Below are positions 34,119 through 43,455 of a DNA stretch of 64,000 bases, piece after piece. Positions within the stretch are counted from its first letter, which is position 1. Every line of letters begins with the position of its first letter. Under the pieces are notes generated by a model that was not told where the DNA came from, did no database searches, and worked only from the letters and a program-made list of their open reading frames with translations. The DNA comes from Entoloma clypeatum (lineage: Eukaryota; Basidiomycota; Agaricomycetes; Agaricales; Entolomataceae): positions 310,001-374,000 of the forward strand of contig OY751496.1 in NCBI GenBank assembly GCA_963565915.1, given 5' to 3'. A program made the position numbers and the translations under genes.

Positions 34119-34521
34119 TGTTACGGACTCTACGGTATGAGGACCACGTCATATCTTTTACTTATCGGCCCGACTTGGCGCCCTCTTACAAACTTACTAT
34201 GTCTAATGTCTACTTTCGCAACCTTCAATTTCCAGTCTGACTCACTACATTACTTCGTCATCCCCTTTAGTATACTTCACTCCCGCGCTGACTCGCTTTC
34301 CGCAGTCAGCTTACTCACTGTACATAGCCTTCCGCAGTCGCCTTACTCATGCGCACTGCGTTTCCGCAGTACTGACTCATCCGCTACCGCCTATAGTCAG
34401 TACCTATATAAACCTCTTGTACTATAGTAGATTCCTTAGATTTAGCAATCACTTTGCTCTTCGCCTTTCCACTTTCCTGCATACTCTGCCCGAACCTTGG
34501 AACGGTTTGTTAAGCATAACA
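34119..34521 (+). repeat. 5' LTR of G1-c
   Basis: It starts TGTTACGGACTC and ends GCATAACA, 403 bp. TATATAAA is at 34405-34412 and the inferred transcript start AGATTTAGCAA at 34438-34448. U3 has a series of TTCCGCAG and (T)GACTCA/TTACTCA words. Confidence 0.94.
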
Positions 34522-34523
34522 AG

Positions 34524-34534
34524 TTGCTAAATCT
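34524..34534 (+). other. self-priming primer binding site of G1-c
   Basis: TTGCTAAATCT starts two bases after the LTR. It is exactly complementary to the inferred first 11 bases of the transcript (34438-34448). Confidence 0.7.
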
Positions 34535-34584
34535 CGTTAGGTTCACCCAGAGCGAAGAGAGCAACTACCAGATGAGTCAAGACG

Positions 34585-35240
34585 TTGCGCTTCTTTGAAG
34601 ACTTCACCAGTAACCCATTCAGCACGCCAGAAGCCCGACAGGAGGAGCTAAGTCCTCAAGACAGTATCGATTTTACGCTCATCCAGCAGTACATCGAATC
34701 GGAGATCCATCGCATCCTACAGCAGGTGCTTGACGAAGAACTAGACAACGACGAGCATCGCCCCCACGGCGAGATAGCAGAGAGCATCCATCTTGTTCGG
34801 CAACACCAGATCGCGCGCTACAGTATAACACCCAACAGAACGAACTTGAAAGCTTGCGCGTTCAAGAAGGACCTCAGACAGGTCAGATCACAGAGATCAG
34901 AGAGTTTATCGGTGTCCAGACAACCGTTATCAGAAGATTGATTAGGACGCTCACATCGAGACGTCCCAGAGCCACATCATCATGTCTTACTCAAAGCAGC
35001 AGATCTACGCCCACTTCACCACCGAAGAACAACAGACCGAGTACAACTGCTGGGCACGAAACGAGAGACTTGACCCCTTCTCATGACCAACAGATGCACA
35101 GGAACAGAGATTCCTTAGAGATTTACAGAGGAAATACTCTGAACGTTTTGCCACCGATTCCGCCGACGAGTCCCCTGACGAATTTACTTTTGACTCCGCG
35201 CAGTCAGATATCGAACAGACGCCTAGAACAGGGACTCAAA
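34585..35240 (+). pseudogene. Gag remnant of G1-c (N-terminal part only)
   Basis: It keeps the helical N-terminal part (STPEARQEELSPQDSIDF ... ILQQVLDEELDNDEH) and, after frame changes, the acidic segment RFATDSADESPDEF. One stop near 35083 is TGA where G1-b has CGA. The sequence then jumps to the protease because capsid and zinc knuckles are deleted. Confidence 0.75.
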
Positions 35241-36848
35241 AGACGAGAGATCAGGCTGTTAGCTCAGCTCAAAACACGACGAGGACCAAAGGTCATCCGA
35301 CCTGAGGTTGACAGCAGATGTGAACGCACATGCATCCATCCCAGAATAGTACACGAACAGAACCTCCCCACACGAGGAATACCACCCATAACAATTCTAA
35401 ATGTGGATGGATCACCAAATCGACAACAGAAAGTGAGCCAACTTGCCGAAGTCAAACTGGATTTGGGAGCACATCAGGAAACCATGGAAGCAACGGTACT
35501 GGACATTGGGAGAATGGACATGCTCTTGGGACATGACTGGTTGGTACACCACAACCCCACAATCAATTGGACAACCAGCGCGGTAACATTTAACCAGTGC
35601 CCAACTACATGTCGAACCAAACACTCGGATTTCAGGATTAACCTTGATGGTCGCAAACACCGGGTTTGCATGGTTGAGGTGCGCGACAAAGATGCACCCA
35701 AAAAGTTGGATCAGAAATGGAAACCTGGAGACCCTATTTTGGAAGCCATCACTCCCACACCACCTCCCACAACCAAACAACCCTCATATGTTGAACAATT
35801 TGCTCATCTCTTCAAGAAGGAGAACTTTGACAAGATTCCAAAGGAGAGAGAATGGGACCATGGTATCGAACTTACACCGGACGCACCAAAAGAACTAGGG
35901 GGAAATACATATCCTATGACACAAAAGGAACAAGAGGAATTGGACGCATTCATTGACGAGGGTCTAGCAACAGGAAAGATCCGCCCGTCCAAATCCCCTT
36001 ATGCCTCCCCTTGCTTCTTCATCAACAAGAAGGATGGCTCCAAACGATTGGTACAAGATTACCACATGGTCAATAAATTCACGGTCAAAGACAAGTTCCC
36101 ACTCCCACGCATCTCCAACCTCTTGGACATGCTGAAAGATGCAGTCTACTTCAATAAGATGGACATCATGTGGGGATACAACAACGTCCAGATTAAGGAA
36201 GGCAATGAATGGAAGGCCGCCTTCCTCACCAGTCAAGGATTGTTTGAACCATTGGTCATGTTTTTCGGTCTTTGCAACTCCCTGGGAACGTTCTCTCAAA
36301 TGATGGCTAGTCTATTTCAGGACCAGATTCGCCGACGTATCTGCGTGATCTACATGGACATCGTGGTTATCGGTAAAACCAAGGAAGAACTCGCGCGAAA
36401 CACCAAAGAAATCCTACAGATCCTATCGGACAATGATTTGTTCCTAAAAGAGAAGAAGTGTTTATGGGAAGTAACGAAATGTCCTATATTGGGATATGTG
36501 GTTGGTGAGGGACGTGTTGAGATGGAAACTGAGAAGGTGGATACGATCCGAAACTGGCGAGCACCCACATCAAAAAAGGAAGTTCAGAGGTTCCTTGGAT
36601 TTGCCAACTTCTATCAATGTTTTATTGAAGGGTACTCAAACATTGCGAAACCTCTTACCGCGCTCACAGGTGGTATGGCATTTACTTGGGGACCAACAGA
36701 GCAGCAAGCTTTTGAAGGTCTCATACAGGCAATTACATCGGCACGAGTCTTGGCATTACCAAAACCAGAGGGACAGTTCAGGGTTGAAACCGATGCATCG
36801 GGCTATGCAATTGGAGCAGTACTCTCTCAGAAGCAAGACAACAAATGA
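35241..36848 (+). pseudogene. protease and reverse transcriptase of G1-c, catalytic sites lost
   Basis: A long open frame covers protease, reverse transcriptase and the start of RNase H, and stops at TGA 36846-36848 (TGG in G1-a). The protease site reads VDSRC where G1-b has VDSGC. In reverse transcriptase the first catalytic Asp (NKMDIMWGYNN) is kept, but the polymerase box reads YMDIVV: one Asp of YMDD is missing by a 3-bp loss near 36359. The frame remains open upstream of 35240, but that part is out of the Gag frame and is not a real N-terminus. Confidence 0.9.
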
Positions 36849-36857
36849 CACCCCATC

Positions 36858-38390
36858 GTGTTCTTGTCGCGAACCATGTCCGCGGCCAAACAGAATTACG
36901 AGATATACAACAAGGAACTCCTGGCGGTCATGGAAGCATTGAAAGATTGGAGACACTATCTGCTCGAAGCCAGGGAACGTTTCGAGATCTTGACCGATCA
37001 CAAGAACCTGGAATATTTCCGTCGTCCTCAGGACCTGAATCAACGACAGCGACGCTGGAAGATGAAGTTACAAGACTATGACTTTGAATTATGGCATGTG
37101 CCCGGCAAAACCAATGTGAAAGCAGACATTCTGTCGCACTTACCCTGGTATGAAGCGGAACTCGAACCACAAGACAGTGACCAAATGCTCAAGGAGGCAC
37201 TATTCTTGAAACAGTTGGAATCAGAAGATGTGGTACAAATGGAGATGTTCACAGAGGAACAATTCTTTGAAGGGGGTGAAACATCTGATTCCATCAAAAT
37301 TGGAAATGTCACGACCATCAAAAATCCGTGGATTGCATGCATCAAGGGTTCAAACAGCATGGAGACAGAAGTAGCCCAGGGTCTAAAGAAGAATCCTCAT
37401 TGGTATCAACAGGAGAATGGGATCACCTATGCAGGAGAACAAGTCTATGTCCCGCCAGATCCACAGTTACGACAAGAATTGATGTTCGAGTCACACAACG
37501 CACCAGTGGCTGGACATCCAGGACAGTACCGAACACATGAACTTCTCACTTGCACCTACTGGTGGCCTACCATCCTGCATGATGTAAAGAAGTATGTGAA
37601 GGGTTGCGACACTTGTCAACGCAACAAGATCAACCAACAGAAGCGACATGCTCCGCTACATTCCCATGCAGCACCAAGTCACCCATGGGAAGACATAGGG
37701 ATTGACGTCGTGGGACCGATACCAGAACCTGATGGAAAAAATGCAATTCTAGTCATCACAGATAGACATTCAAAGATGCTTCACCTCATTCCAACAACCG
37801 TGGAATTATCAGCTGAAGGATTAGCCAAGATCTATCGGGATCAGATATGGAAGCTTCATGGGATCCCCAAGAAGATCATCAGCGATAGGGGACCACAGTT
37901 CACCGCAAAATTCATGGAGATACTCTGCCGCATGCTAGGGATCAAAAGGAACCTGTCCACCGCGTACCACCCACAGACCGATGGACAGGCCAAACGATTG
38001 CATCAGGAAACGGAAGTGTTCTTACAGAACTTTGTCAACCATCTACAGGATGATTGGGCTGAGTGGATCGCAATTGCAGAGTTTCAGTACAATGACAAAG
38101 AACATCAGACGACGAAGCACACCCCATTCTACCTAAACTACGGTTTACATCCTTGGAAGGGAGAACTTGTGTTAGAAGATACCAATCCGGCAGCCAACGA
38201 CTTCTTGAAAAAACTCAAACAGGCACGAGAAGAAGCCAATGCAGCGCTGGGACAAGCACAGGATCAGATGAAGAAGACAGTTGACACACGGCGAAGTCCG
38301 TCTCGGAACTACTGCATTGGAGACAAGGTGTGGTTGGAAGGGACTAACATCAGGACTAACTGCCCCTCGAAGAAACTCGACGCACTCTGA
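36858..38390 (+). pseudogene. RNase H and integrase of G1-c, catalytic Glu lost
   Basis: It is open for 510 codons and ends at the same TGA as G1-a (38388-38390). RNase H Glu and Asp are kept (NKELLAVMEALKDWRHYL, TDHKNLE). The HHCC module and the two integrase Asp (ITDRHSKM, SDRGPQF) are kept, but the position of the third catalytic residue reads GQAKRLHQ in place of GQAERSHQ: Glu is changed to Lys by one G-to-A change. Confidence 0.92.
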
Positions 38391-38461
38391 CATGGACCAT
38401 TCAAGGTCCTAGAGAAGAAGGGGCTAGCGCATACCTTCTTGATCTTCCGAAAACTTGGAAA

Positions 38462-38749
38462 ATGATTCACCCCATGTTCAACGAAACCCTGTTGTCACCA
38501 TACGAAACTCCGAAGTATGCCATCCAGAAGACGAAACCAGCCCCTGACCCGATCATCGTCGAAGGACAAGAAGAATACCATGTGTCCACAATTCTAGACT
38601 CTCAAAAGTTCCGTGAAAAGATCCAGTACCTCGTCCAGTGGGAAGGATATGGCCCAGAAGAGAACACATGGGAACCTCGAGCCAATGTTCAGAACGCTCA
38701 AGATTTGATCCGAGATTTCCATCGGCAGAACCCATCTCACCCACAATAA
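38462..38749 (+). pseudogene. chromodomain end of G1-c Pol
   Basis: It follows a 1-bp deletion near 38420 (gagaagaaggggc against gagaagaaaggagc in G1-a). It contains KIQYLVQWEGYGPEENTWEP and agrees with G1-a at about 86 of 95 residues. Confidence 0.9.
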
Positions 38750-38883
38750 AAGACAGTGTTCAAAATCCATGACAGCATCGACCTCATCAGTCAACTACAC
38801 ACCGAGTTCCCCGCTCTAGTCCTTTTCCCCTGCCCAATATAGCCTCCCCATTCTTCTTCTATCTCTCAACCCTCCTCGCCACC

Positions 38884-39255
38884 ATGTCTAACACCACCAC
38901 TACCTCCACCTCCACCACCTACATCAACCCCGCCATCGCCGCCCTCATGAATGAAGCACTCTCCATGAGAGACCAGATCCATGCCCTCGAAACCTCCCTT
39001 GCCGACCTCCTTCATCGTCAGATGCATATCCGCCTCCACTCGCTGTCCAACCTCCCTGTCGCCCCGAGTCCCGAGGAGAAACAAATTCTCAGGAATTACA
39101 CCAGCACCCTCGTCATCGAAAATTGACGTATCTGGCTAGCTATCAAAGGCCTCGAACTCGCCGTTGCCATCAACGAGGAGCTGATATATGATTGGAGCCT
39201 CAAGGAGAGCCCAAACTGGTCCGACCCCAACAATAATGAGGGATGGGGACAATGA
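38884..39255 (+). pseudogene. accessory ORF of G1-c, one stop
   Basis: This is the counterpart of the G1-a ORF at 2180-2548. It starts MSNTTTTST and keeps ALSMRDQIHALETSLADLLH and the end SDPNNNEGWGQ. The frame is complete apart from a TGA at 39124-39126, where G1-a has CGA (Arg). The preserved frame over 123 codons between diverged copies argues for past selection on the protein. Confidence 0.75.
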
Positions 39256-39289
39256 CTCTGTGAGGACACAGAGCTTGAGGAGGGGAACA

Positions 39290-39690
39290 TGTTACGGACT
39301 CTATGGTATGATGACCATGTCATATCTTTTACTTATTGGCCCGACTCGGCCCCCTCTTATGAACTTACTATGTCTAATGTCTACTTTCACAACCTTCGAT
39401 TCCCAGTCTGACTCACTACATTACTTTGTCATCCCCTTTAGTATACTTCGCTCCCGCACTGACTCACTTTCCGCAATCAGCTTACTCATTGTACATAGCC
39501 TTCCACAGTCACCTTACTCATGTGCACTGCCTTCCGCAGTACTGACTCATCCACTACCGCCTGTAGTCAGTACCTATATAAACCTCTTGTACTGTAGTAG
39601 ATTCCTTAGATTTAGCAATCACATTGCTCTTCGCCTTTCCACTTCCTGCATACTCTGCGCGAACCTTGGAACGGTTTGTTAAGCATAACA
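39290..39690 (+). repeat. 3' LTR of G1-c
   Basis: It starts TGTTACGGACTC and ends GCATAACA, 401 bp. It differs from the 5' LTR by scattered substitutions, mostly C/T and G/A. Confidence 0.94.
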
Positions 39691-40077
39691 GATTGCTCAG
39701 ATAGAGCTTCAAAGTATTGAGTTTTGCTCGAGTTTCAGTGCTCATCGTGCTACTGATAACAGAGGGATGATGAAAATTGTTCTATTACCATGATTTTCGA
39801 GCATATGGTCAACAGTATTGGAAATAAGTGTTAAATATAGATGTTACAGTTTTTAAGATCCGAACTTGTGGAAAACAATGTTGGACAGATGTTAGAGACT
39901 CAAAAATTAAACAATTCAGTGGTATTTAAGGAGGGTATGCCTCCACCTAATTCGTGAAACCGGAAGGCTAATTAGCACCCAAAAAGTTGACCTTGGCAAG
40001 GGGGATGCTGATTAGCGCTGACTAGCACATGTGAATTTGCAATGCTAATTAGCACCCCCCTAATTCCCGGCACACTA
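39691..40077 (-). other. right end region of the hAT element
   Basis: The minus strand has a possible start of the transposase (ATG at 39743-39745). The rest is AT-rich subterminal sequence with GCTAATTAGC palindromes at about 39968 and 40044, ending in the 19-bp terminal repeat. Confidence 0.55.
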
Positions 40078-40085
40078 GCTCGAGG

Positions 40086-40335
40086 GAGAGGAAGGATGCG
40101 CGATATCTTATCCGAGTATGACTAATTTATTTGTTCATTCAAATATTTACATGTACAAACAAAACTGAACATCCAACCTCCCCCATGAGCGGCTGGCAAA
40201 CTTGTCAATCACATGACTTTCGGACATCATGGAGAACAATGCAAACCTCTGCAACAACATGGTAAACCTATCCTAGGGCTTATTCTTTCCCTCACATAAC
40301 TCAATAAAATAGTCATTTGATTCAACATCACATCA
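40086..40335 (+). repeat. left terminal inverted repeat of the AcademH-like element
   Basis: It is the reverse complement of 46078-46315 over about 240 bp, with few substitutions and one 12-bp length difference. Its outer end (GCTCCTGAACC...GCTCGAGG) was moved to 23299-23321 by the hAT insertion. Confidence 0.9.
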
Positions 40336-40561
40336 ATGTGTAATGTTATCCTGTCCAGATGTCAATCAAGATCTCAGATTCCGACTCAGAGGTGGACAGA
40401 CTCACATACTTGATACCAAGTAGTTTACATACTTGGAGATTTACTCTGTGATTGTATCCACATTTCCACCATTTTGTCCACTCCTACTCCATTGTTTGTT
40501 CGTGGTTTTCTAGTATTTAAACCATTGCCTTCCATGATGGAATTACCATCCACATTCAACA

Positions 40562-43251
40562 ATGTCAACCCCAACTGATCCAACCATTGAGTATATTCTC
40601 AATGTCTTCTCTGAGCTCTCTATATCCCCTGTGGATTTCATCATTGCCTTATTACGCACTGACACCAACCGAATCTACACCATTATGAGAAGTATCATCA
40701 CAGATATTCCAGAATTAATTGATGTGTTGTTGGACCAGAATGACACAAGGGATGCTGTCCTGGGTTCTGCAACACGGGCCATAACAATCTCATACACAAC
40801 AGAACTCATGCAAATCATGCATCTAGATGCCGGTTTTCATTTTCTTACGACGAAAACTACAGAGACACGGTTAGATGATGCCAACCTCACAGCCATGGCA
40901 GAAAAAATGAAGAACATCGCACCAAGGCTCTGGTTTCTACTTGACAATCTGCTATCTGCTGACCATGCACTCATGCAGAGGTGCAAGTGGCAGCGTAACA
41001 GAACAAAGATGCTTGTCAAGCAGCAGAAACATCTGGGCAAGCTACATGATGGGGATATAGAGATGGAGGATTTAAATGAAGAAACCGTGGCACAGCAGAC
41101 AGGCCCTTCCAATACAGTTGAAGACCAGGAAAGAATTCTCTGTACAATGGTAAGTGATGATTGATTAGCTTATATCTCATCTGACATTGGCCGACAGAAG
41201 AAACTTACATGCCTGAGCATTATGATGAATAGTACAAACCATCGGTGCAATGCCCTTCAAACTCTTGTCGGCATCTTCACTCAGTCATGTGGGACACCTG
41301 AGACTGTACGTGAATTCCTCGCCCACATTGGCCTATCTATCTCAACAACTGCAATAAACGAAGCCATCAATAACCTTGTGAAGGGGTCTGATCAGTGCAT
41401 GCAAAAGTATGGCAGAACCTTCCTCACCCTATATGCTTTCAACAATCTTGACATTGATCTTAAACATTCCGTCCCCACTGTCGATAAACCCAATGACACA
41501 CTTATTCACCTTACATCTGCAACAATGCTGCCACTGGAGCATGGGGTCTTGCTTGAAGATCTTGATTGCTCCGAATCACTCTGGAACCAGCTACGTGCTA
41601 AAGGTAACAATCAAATTCCAATACAAAAACTCCTCAAAGAGGTGTACCCAGACACCGAGTGCCACCCATCTGGTCTTTGGCGCAGGCAGCGGTTCAATGC
41701 CTGGAAGATCTTATATGATCTTGTTCATTTTGGGCCTGAGGCCTTCCGCAGGTTCCGTGAACAATTGCGCGATCCAGAGATTATCAATCAGATTCCACTT
41801 ACAAAGACTTCACAAATTCCCATGTGTGCTATGGATATCAAACCGAGCACCCCTGCTGAAAATGCGGATGCCATGGAGCAAATTTTGTGGCAGTTGGGCA
41901 TAGGCGATCCAAACGAGAACCCTGGGGCAAAAAGCTTGAAGAATTATGTCATTCTTGTTTGTGGAGATCTACTCACTGTACAGCATATCCGCAGCCACAA
42001 AGTCTCAATCCATGGAAGCCATGCCATGGCAATGCTTCCAGTTCGTTGTTCCTGTCATGGGTCTATTTCACCTAAAGATGGCATGTGCCGACGTGATCTG
42101 GAGGATCTTCATCCTTCCCAAACAAGGCCAACAGGAAAGCAATAGCCTCATCAGTCATGTTGGCCAAATCCGACGGCGCGAAATGCAAAGAATCAAGACC
42201 AAGCCAGGCTTTCGCCGAATGCATGAAGTAATTCAACATGTTGGCATTGCTTCATGCCTGGATGCATGGCGAATCGAGGCCCAACAGACTGGTCATAACA
42301 TTACATCTCTAGAGGATTTCGCCACGACAAACCCATCCTGGGAGGACCTAAAAAAGCTGGCCAACAAAATCAGTCTCAAGTATGTTGGACGCGGCGATGT
42401 ACAACTTGGGCCTGGATTCAAAGTGAGGCCAGTCGCGATCAGCAAAACGAGAATATGCTGTTGAGAAATCAATACTTCTTGCTGTATGAGGAAATTTCAT
42501 GTGGACTTAACGATGGCGACATGGGCCACGTCGAGGATCTCTATTTTCCGTGGATGTATATTTTCCACGGCTGTGGAAAACATAAGTATGCAGCATAAAT
42601 GCGGAGGTATTTGGAAAATATGCACTTTAACTATCCTCCAGTGTTGAGGTAAGTTGTAATTTACTTTGTTTGATGCCCAATCCAACATATTTGACAGCAC
42701 TGCTATACACCAGAACATTCTCTGCAATCCAACAGGAAAGAAAGATTTTTTCCGCATGATCAATTGGCTTGTTGAACACAATAATTTATACATCAAGGTC
42801 AGTTCACTCTTCATTGAAGGAAACATTTTGACTCACCTAAATGCATGGTTTGCAGCGAATATATGGCGGAAAATACTCAAACCATCAGAAAGAACACATT
42901 CTTGCCGAGTCTTCATTGATTGATATATACAAGAATGTCCGACTTCATTTTGAAGAATCTTTCTCGCTCAGCAGAAAGTCAACCCAACATTTGCCACCAG
43001 AGATGCAGTTGACATTTGAGAAACTACAAGGGTACATGGAAAAGGAACAGGCGAATATCTTTGTGCCTGGGAGAACAACGAAATATAGTATCCCTGATGT
43101 GATGGGCCAAGGGATGATGATTATGATGACATCCCAAAAAGCAACAAGCGGAGGACCTACCAATCCTACAGACGATGAATGGATGGGTCTTGATGATGAG
43201 ATGGAATTTGATTTTGAGGAGGACAGGAATCTTGACGACTTGATGGATTAG
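40562..43251 (+). pseudogene. Academ-type transposase (DUF6589), broken
   Basis: Exon 1, 40562-41149 (MSTPTDPTIEYILNVF...), joins 41198 through a GT-AG intron. The middle part has NSTNHRCNALQTLVGIF, HSVPTVDKPNDTLIHLTS, the candidate catalytic segment VCGDLLTVQHIRS, and VVPVMGLFHLKMACADVIWRIF with PGFRRMHEV. The C-terminal part has ENMLLRNQYFLLYEEIS, IFHGCGKHKYAA, HQNILCNPTGKKDFF, WLVEHNNLYIK, YGGKYSNHQKEHIL and ANIFVPGRTTKYSI. A frameshift near 42000 and more breaks after 42460 make it a pseudogene. DUF6589 proteins are abundant in agaricomycetes; equating them with the AcademH transposase is inferred from the flanking repeats and the partner helicase. Confidence 0.78.
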
Positions 43252-43455
43252 CCGAGGGGCCAGGACCTTGTATTGGGTAGTAGTAGATCGGTCAAGTGGC
43301 ATAGGGATTAGTTGCGAGGTTTTGATATGGATTACGATAATACAGTGATTGTGATCCCAATGTGGGTGGAGAGGCTTGATGCAAAGACGCAGCTAGAAGA
43401 TGCTGATAACGGAGGGGAGTTGGAGCAGTAGATGCTGGGGCATAAGGGTTAGGCA

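Larger units (their letters stand above)
34119..39690 (+). mobile_element. Ty3/gypsy chromovirus G1-c, both LTRs, gag deleted
   Basis: The third G1 copy has both LTRs (34119-34521 and 39290-39690). Compared with G1-b it lacks about 1.06 kb of gag (capsid and zinc knuckles), with the junction near 35240. The left flank (gaggt) and right flank (gattg) differ. The left side is element F and the right side is the start of the hAT gene, so this is not a simple insertion; recombination between two copies is likely. Confidence 0.93.
23322..40077 (-). mobile_element. hAT element (16.8 kb with nested insertions)
   Basis: The ends carry a perfect 19-bp inverted repeat, TAGTGTGCCGGGAATTAGG (23322-23340 and 40059-40077), which fits the hAT end rule YARNG. 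An 8-bp target duplication GCTCGAGG lies outside each end (23314-23321 and 40078-40085). The target is the left terminal repeat of the AcademH element. Palindromic GCTAATTAGC words lie near both ends. Inside is a minus-strand hAT transposase gene, cut by two gypsy elements, and a minisatellite holding a third. Confidence 0.88.

Noticed and set aside
34854..35240. N-terminal 130 codons of the 664-codon frame in G1-c as a Pol N-terminus
   Set aside because: This part is the Gag region read in a wrong frame; it joins Pol only because of the gag deletion.
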